Shown: positions 51,452-60,738 of the stretch, in pieces
How the letters are laid out: each line of letters opens with the position of its first letter
How positions within the stretch are numbered: position 1 is the first letter of the stretch
From: Poriferisodalis sp965208555
Lineage (GTDB): Bacteria; Actinomycetota; Acidimicrobiia; Acidimicrobiales; Poriferisodalaceae
NCBI RefSeq assembly: GCF_965208555.1
Contig: NZ_OZ242342.1
Location: 248,001 to 312,000 of the forward strand
Length of the DNA stretch: 64,000 nucleotides
Reading direction: 5' to 3'
Position numbers and translations under genes: made by a program
Notes under the pieces: model-generated
What the model was told of the DNA's origin: nothing
The model's database searches: none
Seen by the model: the letters and a program-made list of their open reading frames with translations, nothing else

Positions 51452-52376
51452 GCTGCCAAATCACCCGAGGAGGACCGAACCGCCCATACTTGCTGGACCT
51501 ATCGATATTCGAAGCTAGGACTTGGAAGAGTCCCCAGCCGGCGAACTGACGGGACCGAGACCTCAGCGAATCTGAACCCGCGCTAACCACGTCGTCGGGC
51601 GGAATCGATGCATGCGAGATAAGCGTCCGCGAAACGCTGAGTGACACCGGGTGGGCCCAAAGAGGCCACGAGAAGCAGCCTTGGTTCCACGTGCCGTGGC
51701 AGGCCGTTGTCGCAGTCTTCCGGCCACCACGAAACGCCGAGAAACTGGCCATGCCCAAGATGGCAAGGCACTGGGCGCCCGGGCAGGAGAGCTTCGGATT
51801 GTTCTTGGAGTCTGTGGGGTCGAACGCCTCAAGCGCGTATTGGCGGTCGTCGACAACGTCCCAGCCGAGCGAAGGCAGTCTGTCGCTGTATTGCCATGCA
51901 CCCAACACGGTCCCTGCAATGTCGTCAGGACTCGTCTCGGTTAGGACCCGTCTCATCATGTCAAGGAGTTTCTGATTCCCGGATGTGAAGTCAAGGTCTG
52001 TCGGCTTCGCCTTCGTTCCCGACACCGCATCGAGACTGTTCTCGGCGACCAACGATGCCGCCAAGGCGCCATCCCTCAAACCACGGGCTTGGTCTAGGTA
52101 GTCCCGGATCGCATTCGCCGGGAACTTGACGTCGTCGCGGGTAGGCGCTGGATTCAGCGCTGGTCCTGACGCCCAGCTCCTGGACACCGAGACAACTCGC
52201 GCGACGATCTCATCAACATCAAACTCCGAGTCGACAATTGCCGCAGGAACGAGCGAGTCGGTCCACCCAAGACGCAGCTCGCCATTCGTCTCGGCAAGCG
52301 CCACCTGCACGCCGAGCGCAGCCATGAACCCGAGCGGGTTGCTGCCAGACAATCCCGGTAGCTCCAGCTCCGCCAT
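51444..52376 (-). CDS. Type I-G Cas8 (Csb3/Csx17-like), compact
   Basis: A 310-residue protein beginning 'MAELELPGLSGSNPLGFMAALGVQVALAE', a start common to Csx17/Csb3 large subunits of type I-U/I-G effector complexes, which usually recognise the PAM and anchor the R-loop. It is about the size of Csb3, much shorter than Csx17. The middle shows 'DLDFTSGNQKLLDMM', a phrase usual in the family. The C-terminus ends early after 'YGRFGPPRVIWQRD' with no sign of frameshift. Its ATG overlaps the cas3 stop (ATGA). Csb3 is the more likely name. Confidence 0.75.
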   Translation of the reverse strand: MAELELPGLSGSNPLGFMAALGVQVALAETNGELRLGWTDSLVPAAIVDSEFDVDEIVARVVSVSRSWASGPALNPAPTRDDVKFPANAIRDYLDQARGLRDGALAASLVAENSLDAVSGTKAKPTDLDFTSGNQKLLDMMRRVLTETSPDDIAGTVLGAWQYSDRLPSLGWDVVDDRQYALEAFDPTDSKNNPKLSCPGAQCLAILGMASFSAFRGGRKTATTACHGTWNQGCFSWPLWAHPVSLSVSRTLISHASIPPDDVVSAGSDSLRSRSRQFAGWGLFQVLASNIDRSSKYGRFGPPRVIWQRD

Positions 52377-55300
52377 CAGCGGGCCTCCGAATCGGTGGTG
52401 CCAATGCCGAGCGCTTCGGCCTCGCTTTGGCGGTGGTCGGCCAGACGGAGGATGGCTTCGAGCCAGGCGAGGCCGTGGTGCCCGTACTTGGCGCAGAGCC
52501 GCCAGAAGCGATCGGCCATGTCCAGCGCCAAGGGTGTCTCGCTGAAGTCGGTCCGAGTGCTCAGCACGACGCCCCTCATGTCGTACCTGAGGGATTGAGG
52601 GCAGTCGTCCCGGACGATGCGAGGCAACGGTCGGCCTCGTCCGTGATGGGTTGCGACCAGATGGAGCACCAGGTCGGCATCATGGGCGCGGCGCAGAACC
52701 TCTTCTGCTGACTGCGCCAGGGCAACGCTGGCGACCTCGTGGCGCACTGGCGGCCAGGCGTCACGGCGGGTGCGAACGCCTCGAAGCGACTTCGCGAGCG
52801 GGGTCGCTTGCATCGCCAGCCTGACGGGATCGTGTCCGACCATCTGCGCCTGGAACCTGCGATCGATCTTGCCGAGATCATGCAGTTCGCCCGCGAGTGT
52901 CAAATCGCTCGCCAGCGCCGACGACAGCCCGAGTCGCGCCGCAAACTCTTCAGCACGATGGCCTACGCCGCTGAGGTGTGCTGCCAACGGCACTCCGGTG
53001 CCTGTCAACGATGCATCGTCATCGTTCGACAGCGTCGTCGACTCCACGGAGCGCTCGGCGAGGACGTAGTAGGACTCCGATGGCTGGCGAGGGCTCAGCC
53101 CGTCAACCGGGACGCTGACCATCTCGATGTCAAACTCGCCGGATTTCAGGACATGAAGCGTGCCGAGTCTTGTCTCCTCATCGGCGTCTGGATCGCCCGC
53201 GAGCCACTGCAAGTGCATCGGCACCGCGACGGGGGCGTGAGCGAGCACATCGTCGATCCACCGCCGTGCGCTCTCTTTGGGTGAGCTCAGGTTCTCCTCA
53301 GCGAAGCTGTCGGCCGCTGCATCGTCGCTGATCGGCCGGGGAAGCGTCGGCGCATCGTCACCGAGCCACTCTTTGAGCTGGTATTCGAGCTGTCGATCGA
53401 GTCGTATCGTGCGGCGACGCTGGTAGGCCCACTGGGCTTCGTCGCCGAGATCATCCACCTCCGAGTCAGGCACCGCCAATCCGCCGCCGGCGCTTGGTCG
53501 AGTGTCAGTCTTCTCAGCGTGCAGCGGGTTCCAAGTGCCTTCGCTGAGGCCGCCGACGTGGGGATGAACCAGCAGCACATCGCCGGGCCCGATGTCCTCG
53601 ACATCGACTTCCTGCACGATGTCGTTGCCTCCGACATACCGCAGGACTGATCTCGACACAGGAGCGGTCAACGCATCGTCAGCCCTGTCTCGCCCAGCGT
53701 CAACAACCGCGCTCGCGACATCGGCGACCGGTGTCTCCTCGGCGCCTCGCAGCCATGCCGTCGCCGCCGAGAGCGGCACCGACAGCTGTTCTGGTGGACG
53801 GGGCGGCACCAATCGAAGCGCTTCTGCGCTGCGATCTCGGCGCCACACAATGGACACCTCGGGTTCGGGCGGATTCTCGTCGAAACCGTGCAGGAAGTCA
53901 CCGATCCCGGGCTGAACCAGAGGCTCGGGACTTGTCTGGGTCCACGCGTCCATGTGCGTAGGCAGGAGCAAAGGGGCCGTTCGGGCTGGCGCGCCCGCCT
54001 CTTGGGGAAAGCCGTCGAGTTGCTTGCTCGCGGGGCCGATGTCGATCGGACAGTCGCCGGCCCGGTCAGCTAGCTCGTTCCACGTCACCCGAACGGCTTC
54101 CCCGTAGACCGGGTCGGGCCGCTTGCTCGCGAGTTCTGCTTTGAGGCCAAGCACCCAGCAGCGTGCGGGCTCGCCTGTGCGTTCAGCCAAGGTGCCGCGG
54201 CGGTCGAGACGGCCGACACGCTGGCGGAGACTGTCGAACGGACATGCCTCGGTGACGAGCGCATCGAAGCTGAAGTCGGCACCGACCTCGATGGCCTGGG
54301 TCGCCACAACGACAGTGCGCTCCGCATCGGGGTCGCGCCTGTCTGGGTCGACCAGGGTTTCGATCTTGCGGAGTCGTCGCTGGCGGTCCAGCGGTCGCAT
54401 GCGACCGGTGAGAAGGTGCGCCGTGACGCCGGCCTCAGACAGCGCCCGCTGCACCTCGCGCGCCGTGCGCACGCGGTTCACGATCACCCCGATGCTTCGC
54501 TCCGAGTCATGCAGGTCGCTCTGGAGAATTCGCACGATCTCTTTAGGCAGCGCCGAGTACGCGTCACGGCCGGCTGCCTCGACCAGACGGGCACGCTTGG
54601 CGGACCGAGCGATGCGTCGCAGCCGTGTCACGGCCTCGCTGTCGCCTTCGAGGTCGGCCTCAGGCTGCAGTGCGAACCTGACGCCGTCCACTATCGAAGG
54701 CGTGGCCGACATCTCGACGATTCCGCCCCGCTGGGGCAGCAAGGAGCTGTTGAAGGAGTTGGCCGATGGCTCGCTGCGCACGTCTTGCAGCGTGGCGGCA
54801 AACGGCTTGCTCAGGTGAACCTCGTCGAGGATGACCAGGCAGTCATTGCCCGCTAGCCCGGCATGGATCGGCCACATCGCTTCGCTGATGCCGTAGCCGC
54901 GGAACAACAGCTTCGAACCGAACTGATCCACCGTGGAGACCATCACCCACGGCTGGTCTGGCCGTATCGCCCAGTCGTTGTCGAGCGGGATGCCGCCGCG
55001 CAGCGCAGAGACGCCGATCGGTGCATCAGCATCGCCAGCGATCTCGCTGAGCCTGCCGCGCACTCTGGCGAGCACTCCGCTGTCCGCGGCGCGAATGGAA
55101 TCACTGATCTGTCGAGCTCTCTTGCACACCTGATCGACGACGATGCGGCGGTCGATGACGAAGACGATGCGTCTCGGGAACACCTCGGGGCGGACGGCGA
55201 GCGCGAAGACCGCTGTGTCGAGCACTGCTGTCTTGCCCGCGCCGGTCGGCAGGTCGATCACGTCCGGCCATCGCTCTTCGGCGAGGACTTGGTTTGTCAG

Positions 55301-55387
55301 ACGCGTCTGCCACGGATACGGTTCATACCCGTGAACTGACCGGAAAAACGTTCCGAATTCGGTCGCAACAAGTGCCTCGGCGCTCAT
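52376..55387 (-). CDS. cas3: CRISPR-associated helicase-nuclease Cas3, C-terminal HD
   Basis: A 1003-residue Cas3 with the helicase first: Walker A 'LPTGAGKTAVLD' (about residues 46-57), the DEVH box in 'CLVILDEVHLSKP', motif III 'EMSATPS', and motif VI 'FDSLRQRVGRLDRRG'. The HD nuclease is C-terminal: 'AGELHDLGKIDRRFQAQM' (about 835-852) supplies the HD pair, with 'VRHEVASVA' and 'LVATHHGRGRP' as further metal ligands. Helicase-then-HD order is seen in type I-G (I-U) Cas3. It degrades target DNA recruited by the Csb1/Csb2/Cas8 complex. ATGA overlaps link it to csb2 and cas8. Confidence 0.95.
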   Translation of the reverse strand: MSAEALVATEFGTFFRSVHGYEPYPWQTRLTNQVLAEERWPDVIDLPTGAGKTAVLDTAVFALAVRPEVFPRRIVFVIDRRIVVDQVCKRARQISDSIRAADSGVLARVRGRLSEIAGDADAPIGVSALRGGIPLDNDWAIRPDQPWVMVSTVDQFGSKLLFRGYGISEAMWPIHAGLAGNDCLVILDEVHLSKPFAATLQDVRSEPSANSFNSSLLPQRGGIVEMSATPSIVDGVRFALQPEADLEGDSEAVTRLRRIARSAKRARLVEAAGRDAYSALPKEIVRILQSDLHDSERSIGVIVNRVRTAREVQRALSEAGVTAHLLTGRMRPLDRQRRLRKIETLVDPDRRDPDAERTVVVATQAIEVGADFSFDALVTEACPFDSLRQRVGRLDRRGTLAERTGEPARCWVLGLKAELASKRPDPVYGEAVRVTWNELADRAGDCPIDIGPASKQLDGFPQEAGAPARTAPLLLPTHMDAWTQTSPEPLVQPGIGDFLHGFDENPPEPEVSIVWRRDRSAEALRLVPPRPPEQLSVPLSAATAWLRGAEETPVADVASAVVDAGRDRADDALTAPVSRSVLRYVGGNDIVQEVDVEDIGPGDVLLVHPHVGGLSEGTWNPLHAEKTDTRPSAGGGLAVPDSEVDDLGDEAQWAYQRRRTIRLDRQLEYQLKEWLGDDAPTLPRPISDDAAADSFAEENLSSPKESARRWIDDVLAHAPVAVPMHLQWLAGDPDADEETRLGTLHVLKSGEFDIEMVSVPVDGLSPRQPSESYYVLAERSVESTTLSNDDDASLTGTGVPLAAHLSGVGHRAEEFAARLGLSSALASDLTLAGELHDLGKIDRRFQAQMVGHDPVRLAMQATPLAKSLRGVRTRRDAWPPVRHEVASVALAQSAEEVLRRAHDADLVLHLVATHHGRGRPLPRIVRDDCPQSLRYDMRGVVLSTRTDFSETPLALDMADRFWRLCAKYGHHGLAWLEAILRLADHRQSEAEALGIGTTDSEAR

Positions 55388-56988
55388 CGCCGCCCTACGG
55401 GCTGGCCGTCATCGGCGGGCGAGGAGCGCGTCGGGGCAGGTCGCATGAGGCCGAGGCCGAGGAATCTGCCCGAGCCCAGTACGAGCGGTCCGCTGATGTC
55501 CTGATCGAACCGCACCGCAGCGTGCACCAATCGGCGACGCACGCCTTCGCCCCGCCGAGTGCCCTGCACAAAGGCGGGGTAGTGACCGGCTGGCCGCGCG
55601 CCGGGAAGCAGCGGGTCCAGCGACACTGCAACTGCGGCCGGATCAGGCAGCCCGACGTGTATGCACGACTGACGCACCTCTTCCTCAGCCGCCGCCCATG
55701 CCCGCGCCCGCGCAGCCGGCGACCCGGAGGTCAACCGGCCGGGATTCTTCGGGAGCGCGATCGGCGTTGCGCTGATCCACTCCGACGAAGGCCGCGACCA
55801 CGTGGCGGTACGCAACGTGCTGAGCTCGAATGGCGGCTGCCTGCGATGCAAGTCCATGACCTCGCCGCCGAGCGTCAGACGGCACCGGCCCTGCGGCGCA
55901 GCCTGCTCCCAGGTGCCGATCGCGCGATAGGCAGCATTGGCCGCTTCTTCAGGAAGCGACGCAGGAAGCATCGCCGCGAGGCCCATGATCCGGCCATCTG
56001 CGTAGTCATGGCCGACATTCGGCAGCGCCAGAAACGCGACGTGGGGATGCCGGCTGGGTCTGCCATCGGCCAGATGACCGCTCAAACCCTCCGGCAGCGG
56101 GTCGTCCGCGTGGCGGAAGGTCGCGCCGCGCAGTGCCTCGGTCAGCTCCACCGTTCGGATTGTCGGGAAGCGGCGCTGGCCGATCGGAAGCTCGAACACA
56201 ACGAGATCGCCCGCGTTGTCGGGCCGCACAGCCGTCGGCGAACGCTCTTCTGCTTCCGTCTGCTCGGAGTACCGGACTCCGACAAACGGCAGTGCCCGCG
56301 GACGCATTCCCTGATGCTGTCGGTGAGCCGCCTCCAGCGCCGCAAGTTGACCACGCTGGGTACAACGGAGTACAAGCGATCCAGATCCCGGTAGCAATGT
56401 CGGCTCAGGACAGTCATCAATCAATCGGCACGACACAAGCGAGGATGAGTGTCCGATGCGCGTCACTCTGGCAAGGAGACCGTCGAGCGATCCCGCCATG
56501 TGAAGTTCGGGCGTGTCGCTCCATGCGAATGTGACGATCGCACACGGCGGTGTCACCGAAGGGAACTGACGCTCCTGCTTGCCCCGGCCCGTTATCCAAT
56601 CACCGCGTTCGCCGCCACGCTGGAATTTGCCACTCCGATTCTTGTGCCATGCATAGGTCGAGGGGGGCAACACTCCCTCGGGCAGCACCCTTGCGGCTGG
56701 GGCGCTGCCAGTCGCTACTGCCGCGTCGTTCACCGGGACGAAGTAGCCCACCGGCGTCCGCGCAACAACATCGTCTAGCAGCGAGGCTGAGATCGTAGGA
56801 GCGCCAAGTGCCTCCAGCCACTCGAGCGCTGCGCGTTCTGCAGGGTCTGGGGTATCTGAGTCAGCCCATGCCGAGACCAATGCCGAGAACAAGCGGGCAG
56901 GGTGCGGCGGCCACTCGTGCTCGTGCCGGTCGTGATGCGCTGTCGCGACGTAGCGGCCGGTCAAGAGTGTCACTTCGATGGCGATCAT
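55384..56988 (-). CDS. csb2: Csb2 (Cas5-Cas6-like, type I-G)
   Basis: A 534-residue Csb2 protein. It opens 'MIAIEVTLLTGRYVATAHHDRHEHEWPPHPARLFSALV' spread over residues 1-38, the typical start, where the Cas5-like RAMP fold anchors the crRNA 5' end; the rest has a second RAMP-like half thought to process the crRNA like Cas6. Later motifs are 'RVTRIGHSSSLVSCRLIDD' near 175 and 'FLGLGLMRP' near the end. The start overlaps the csb1 stop (ATGA). No separate cas6 occurs here, which agrees with Csb2 doing that job. Confidence 0.9.
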   Translation of the reverse strand: MIAIEVTLLTGRYVATAHHDRHEHEWPPHPARLFSALVSAWADSDTPDPAERAALEWLEALGAPTISASLLDDVVARTPVGYFVPVNDAAVATGSAPAARVLPEGVLPPSTYAWHKNRSGKFQRGGERGDWITGRGKQERQFPSVTPPCAIVTFAWSDTPELHMAGSLDGLLARVTRIGHSSSLVSCRLIDDCPEPTLLPGSGSLVLRCTQRGQLAALEAAHRQHQGMRPRALPFVGVRYSEQTEAEERSPTAVRPDNAGDLVVFELPIGQRRFPTIRTVELTEALRGATFRHADDPLPEGLSGHLADGRPSRHPHVAFLALPNVGHDYADGRIMGLAAMLPASLPEEAANAAYRAIGTWEQAAPQGRCRLTLGGEVMDLHRRQPPFELSTLRTATWSRPSSEWISATPIALPKNPGRLTSGSPAARARAWAAAEEEVRQSCIHVGLPDPAAVAVSLDPLLPGARPAGHYPAFVQGTRRGEGVRRRLVHAAVRFDQDISGPLVLGSGRFLGLGLMRPAPTRSSPADDGQPVGRR

Positions 56989-58232
56989 GAGGCGTCCGCT
57001 GCTCCCTCTCGGGCTGACACCTCCCTGCTGCGGCGAAGCAGCTCCACGAGCTTGGGCGCAGGCTCCAAGCGGATCTCACCGGCCTCCCAGCCGAGGCCCG
57101 CTGCGTCCGCCTCGGCTGCTGCCCGCTTGACGAGTGCTGCGCTTGATTCGCGGCCAAGCTCGACGATTGCTGGCTCGGATCCGTCTCGCCACACGAGTTC
57201 GACGTTGGGAGCGTGCTGGGGGATGAGCAGGCAACGCGACCGTAGGTCGAAGTCCATCTCATAGCCGTAGGCGATGGCAGCGACGCCCAGCGCGGCCACC
57301 GCTGTGCGGGCAGCCACGGTCGCTTCGCGGCTGACATCCGCGAACCTGAGCCGACGAAGTGCCGCTAGCGACAGCACGGTCGTCTGACGAGCGGAGGAAA
57401 CGGTTACTCCGCCGTTGATGACGTTGCCGTCGGCATTTGTGTGGAAGCTCGGCGTGATGTTCCCGTGCAGCGCTTCGGAGGGTCGGCCATCCTTCTTGAA
57501 CGGCTTGGGTCGCCCCTTCGCATCCCTCTCTGCCTCTTCGGGGTCGAGCGTCCACAACTGTTCGCTGTCCCTGTGTTCTAGGAGAACGGCAGCGGCCCGT
57601 TCGATCTGAAAGGGATCGATTCTGCTGGCCACACCCTTGCCGGGTACCGCGCAATCGCCCACAATCTCGGCAACGTACGCCCGCTGGAACTTGGCACCCA
57701 AACCGCCCTTCGGCCCCGTCGAATCCCACTGGCCGAACAGCAACGCCGTTGGCGCGTACCTGAACATCGCCGTCGCGTTGCGAGGCTGGGCGTCAGTGAT
57801 CGCCCTACCAACCTCGGACAAGCGGAACAGCGTTCCATCAAGCAGGCTGTCCCGGAAGATCGCGTCAGCGAGTCGGTGCGGCGCTTCGAGCACCGTCAAC
57901 CGCCCGATGTCGCTCACATCGGGTTCGCCCGAGAAGTCCACGAACGGCACCGGGAAGCGCAACTGCTCGGCCTCCCAGCCCTCCAGGAGCGCCAGTTCAG
58001 CCCGATTCGCCTGCGATGCCACTGAGTCAAGAAGCACAGTCGTCGACACACGGTCGCCGACCTGCCGTTCCTCAATGGCGTACTTGTGCACGGCGCCGCG
58101 CTCCACCGAATAAGTGGGCGGAAACACCTTGCCGCCTTCGCCTTCGGCAGGCTGGAGACTCATGATCGAGCGCAACGCGACGGCACCGCCAGCCACAGAT
58201 TCCCGCAGCATCTCGTAGGTCAACTCAGCCAT
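56985..58232 (-). CDS. csb1: Csb1 (Cas7, type I-G)
   Basis: A 415-residue Csb1, the Cas7-like backbone protein that coats the crRNA. 'LRSIMSLQPAEGEGGKVFPPTYSVE' split over residues 21-45, 'VLLDSVASQANRAELAL' (about 64-80) and 'FRLSEVGRAITDAQPRNATAMFRYAPTALLFGQWDSTGPKGG' (spread over 136-177) are family hallmarks, the last with the 'FGxWdStG' phrase. An AGAAAGGA ribosome site precedes ATG 58232. This is the promoter-proximal gene of the cas operon; the gap 58233-58446 should hold its promoter and that of the divergent exonuclease gene. I see no clear boxes there. Confidence 0.92.
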   Translation of the reverse strand: MAELTYEMLRESVAGGAVALRSIMSLQPAEGEGGKVFPPTYSVERGAVHKYAIEERQVGDRVSTTVLLDSVASQANRAELALLEGWEAEQLRFPVPFVDFSGEPDVSDIGRLTVLEAPHRLADAIFRDSLLDGTLFRLSEVGRAITDAQPRNATAMFRYAPTALLFGQWDSTGPKGGLGAKFQRAYVAEIVGDCAVPGKGVASRIDPFQIERAAAVLLEHRDSEQLWTLDPEEAERDAKGRPKPFKKDGRPSEALHGNITPSFHTNADGNVINGGVTVSSARQTTVLSLAALRRLRFADVSREATVAARTAVAALGVAAIAYGYEMDFDLRSRCLLIPQHAPNVELVWRDGSEPAIVELGRESSAALVKRAAAEADAAGLGWEAGEIRLEPAPKLVELLRRSREVSAREGAADAS

Positions 58233-58446
58233 TCATGTGTCCTTTCTGGCGATACTGCGCAATCAAGTGCGCTGTGCGCATGCTGATGGAGGGGTGTGAC
58301 ATGTACTCAAGCCCGACTTCACCTCGCTGCCAGCGACATCGACCTGAGAGATTGCCTGAGAACCTAACAAGATCGTGCTACACACCTTCGGGCCACGTCG
58401 CTAGCGGAGGGGATCGAGCCGGTGACGCGTTCCTAGACTCGGCGGC

Positions 58447-59016
58447 GTGGCCTGGGTGGTGGTCGATGTCGAGGCGACCTGCTGGGCGGGTCTGCAGTTC
58501 CCCGACAGCGAGCGGGAGATCATCGAGATCGGCGCAGTGCGCCTCGGCGACGACTGGGCCGAGCAGGCCCGGTTCTCCGAAGTGGTGCGGCCGGTGCGCC
58601 ACCCCATGCTCAGCGACCTCTGCGGTGAACTGACCGGCATCACCCAGCGTGAGGCCGACGCTGCACAACCGTTCCCCGACGTGCTCGAGCGGTTCGTCGA
58701 CTGGGCCGGCCCCGGCGACCACTGGCTGTGCTCGTGGGGCGTCTACGACCGCCGCCAGTTCGCGTACGACGCCGAGTTCCACGGCGTCGACCTGCCGGGC
58801 TGGTTCGCTTCCCGCCACGTCGACATCCGCCGCGGATTCGCCCGCTGGCGGGGAATCGACGGCTGCAGCCTGCCGGCGGCGTGCTCGATGATCGGCAAGG
58901 AGTTCGCCGGCACCCAGCACCGAGGCCTCGACGACGCCCGCAACGCCGCCGAAGTCCTCGCAGCATGGCAGCAAGCCCACGCCGCGCTGCGCGCCCGCAC
59001 ACGCGCGCCGCGGTGA
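58447..59016 (+). CDS. DEDDh 3'-5' exonuclease (DnaQ-like)
   Basis: A 189-residue exonuclease. Motif I 'VVVDVEATCWAG' (about residues 4-15) gives the first Asp and Glu, motif II 'CSWGVYDRRQF' (about 94-104) the second Asp, and motif III 'TQHRGLDDARNAAEVL' (about 157-172) the His and final Asp, so the DEDDh site is complete. The layout resembles KapD/ERI1-type stand-alone exonucleases acting on RNA or DNA 3' ends. It is divergent from csb1. DnaQ proteins trim prespacers in some CRISPR types, so a link is possible, though not shown. GTG start. Confidence 0.85.
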   Translation: MAWVVVDVEATCWAGLQFPDSEREIIEIGAVRLGDDWAEQARFSEVVRPVRHPMLSDLCGELTGITQREADAAQPFPDVLERFVDWAGPGDHWLCSWGVYDRRQFAYDAEFHGVDLPGWFASRHVDIRRGFARWRGIDGCSLPAACSMIGKEFAGTQHRGLDDARNAAEVLAAWQQAHAALRARTRAPR

Positions 59017-59181
59017 TCGGACTTCGCCGCACATGTGTCGCCGCCCGAACAGCCCGTGTCGCACCAGCCGCTGGCCGGATTCGCCACGAGTGCGACAGCA
59101 GGTGGCCACCCGCGCTACAGTTCGTCTATTCCTCCCCGTCTGGCCGGCTCTGCCGGGCATGGCGGGGCTTATCTTTGTCTG

Positions 59182-59826
59182 ATGCCCAATCCAGACAGCA
59201 CCGAAGTCGCCGTCTTCCTGGACTATCAGAATTCCTGGCACGGGACGCGAGCGCGTTTCGGCAATCCCGACTTCGACCCGCCGACTGTCGGCCATGTGCA
59301 TCCAGACTTGCTCGGGGAACTCCTGTGCGAACACGGACGCACCGTGGACCCGCAACGGCTGCTCAGCCAAGTTCACGTGTACAGAGGACGTCCGGGCTGG
59401 CAGAGCCATCGTGACCTGCGCGTCGCTTTTGATCGGCAGACTGCACGATGGACCAGACTGCCGGGGGTCAGCTTCCACACTCGAAACATGCGCTACCAAG
59501 CCACTGGCTGGTCAACCACAGGTGAAGTGACCAACTGGGTAGGCCAGGAGAAGGGCATCGATGTGCTGCTCGCCCTCGACCTGGTGCGCGGTGCCCGTCT
59601 GGACCTCTACGACGTCGCCGTGGTCGTGTCTGGAGACACCGACCTCTTCCCCGCCATCGAAGAAGCGATGTCGTTGGGCAAGCGCGTGGAGCGGGCGCTC
59701 TGGTGGAAACCGCCGGTGCGGAAGCGAGCTCTGCATCTGCGTGGCCGCGCCGTTTGGACGCACTATCTCGACGAAGCCGACTTCGGCACCGTCAGAGACG
59801 ACACCAACTACCTCAGCAAGCTGTGA
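59182..59826 (+). CDS. NYN-domain (PIN-like) nuclease
   Basis: A 214-residue NYN protein. 'VAVFLDYQNSWHGTRARFG' (about residues 9-27) carries the first Asp, 'GEVTNWVGQEKGIDVLLALDLV' (split near 113-134) the middle Asp, and 'VAVVVSGDTDLFPAIEEAMSLGK' (about 145-167) the DxD end of the PIN-like active site. These proteins are predicted RNases (LabA/limkain-like). ATG 59182 is chosen over the open extension from 59035. It follows the exonuclease by 166 bases on the same strand; both may belong to a defence or RNA-turnover neighbourhood. Confidence 0.85.
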   Translation: MPNPDSTEVAVFLDYQNSWHGTRARFGNPDFDPPTVGHVHPDLLGELLCEHGRTVDPQRLLSQVHVYRGRPGWQSHRDLRVAFDRQTARWTRLPGVSFHTRNMRYQATGWSTTGEVTNWVGQEKGIDVLLALDLVRGARLDLYDVAVVVSGDTDLFPAIEEAMSLGKRVERALWWKPPVRKRALHLRGRAVWTHYLDEADFGTVRDDTNYLSKL

Positions 59827-59859
59827 TCGCTGCACACGGCGCGCCCTTCGAGCCGTGGG

Positions 59860-60087
59860 TCATGCGGCCTTGCCGACGATGCCTGACGCTCGGGGTCGTT
59901 CCTCGATCCAGGCTCGGATCTCGTCGTAGCGCCAGCGCACCGCCCGCTTGCCGATGCGCAGCGGCTCGGGGAAATCGCTGCTGCGCATGGCGCGATACAG
60001 CGAGCTGGTCGACAGCCCGGTGAGCCGCTCCACCTCGGGACGGGACAGCAGCAGCGGGGCCTGCGGTTCAGGTTGGGCGTGTTCCAT
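59860..60087 (-). CDS. AlpA-like/excisionase-type DNA-binding regulator
   Basis: A 75-residue protein: 'LLLSRPEVERLTGLSTSSLYRAMRSSDFPEPLRIGKRAVRWRYDEIRAWIEERP' (spread over 12-65) is the helix-turn-helix plus wing of AlpA/MerR-type excisionases ('xRxxEVxxLTGLSxSTLYRxxxxGxFPxPxxIGxRxVxWxxxEIxxWI'). Such proteins commonly sit in integrative elements. ATG 60087 is selected because the upstream extension is low-complexity. It faces a palindrome-rich 340-base gap (60088-60428) and a divergent small gene. Confidence 0.8.
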   Translation of the reverse strand: MEHAQPEPQAPLLLSRPEVERLTGLSTSSLYRAMRSSDFPEPLRIGKRAVRWRYDEIRAWIEERPRASGIVGKAA

Positions 60088-60253
60088 GGGCCGCAGCGTT
60101 GTGCCTGTAGCGCTACACGGCACGACCTCGCACGACTTATCACGACATTTTGCGATCTCGACGGGCGGGTCGGGGTGTCGCGGGGCTGTCGCGCAGCGCG
60201 TCGCGGGTGTCGCGCTGCGGAGCCGCTCTGGGGGACACACGCTTGCATTCAAA

Positions 60254-60274
60254 TGCGCGACACCGTGTCGCGCA
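60254..60274. promoter_or_regulatory. Operator-like palindrome in the alpA divergent gap
   Basis: TGCGCGACAC (60254-60263), one base, GTGTCGCGCA (60265-60274): a perfect 10-bp inverted repeat. The half site GTGTCGCG recurs at 60175-60182 and, in variants, near 60187, 60198 and 60207, so the gap looks like a cluster of binding sites. It lies between AlpA-like (59860) and the gene at 60429. Nothing else was found in the 60088-60428 gap. Confidence 0.5.
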
Positions 60275-60428
60275 CAGTTTGCTGTACATACCGCGCACAT
60301 AGGGCCCTGGCAATGCTGAAGCGTGCGACACTGGACGCGGCTGCGCCGACGCACGGCGCTGAGTCGCTGCTTCGTGCCGCGAGCGACATCGTGTGAGAGC
60401 CCAAGCCCAGCAACCAGGAGCCGCGACG

Positions 60429-60659
60429 ATGAACGATGAGCCGGAACCGACAGAGCCGAACACGCCTGCGCATCCGAATCTCATCGACATCGACGGCGAG
60501 ATCGAGTGGGTGGACAGAACACCGCCGGGCGAAGACCCCGCGATCGCGCAGGCTTGGGCCGAGTTCGCGCAGATCTACCCGACCATCGCCGCTGAGCTCT
60601 TCGACGACGACCCCGACCTCACCTACCACATCGCCCCACGCAGCGACGACGCCTGCTGA
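60429..60659 (+). CDS. Small acidic hypothetical protein
   Basis: A 76-residue acidic protein. Its segment 'IAQAWAEFAQIYPTIAAELFDDDPDL' split over residues 39-64 resembles 'IADAFERFGDIYDEICAELFDHHPLL' in the gene at 62412-62729, so the two are probably paralogues, each near toxin genes. ATG 60429 is preferred. No known domain; the high acidity may suggest an antitoxin-like or DNA-mimic protein, which is speculation. Confidence 0.45.
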   Translation: MNDEPEPTEPNTPAHPNLIDIDGEIEWVDRTPPGEDPAIAQAWAEFAQIYPTIAAELFDDDPDLTYHIAPRSDDAC

Positions 60660-60738
60660 CAGCGACGCTCTCGAACCGGATCTGCCGCAAGAAGCCGGGC
60701 GCTCTGAGCGGTCGCCGCCGATGAGTACCCTGCGTCTC

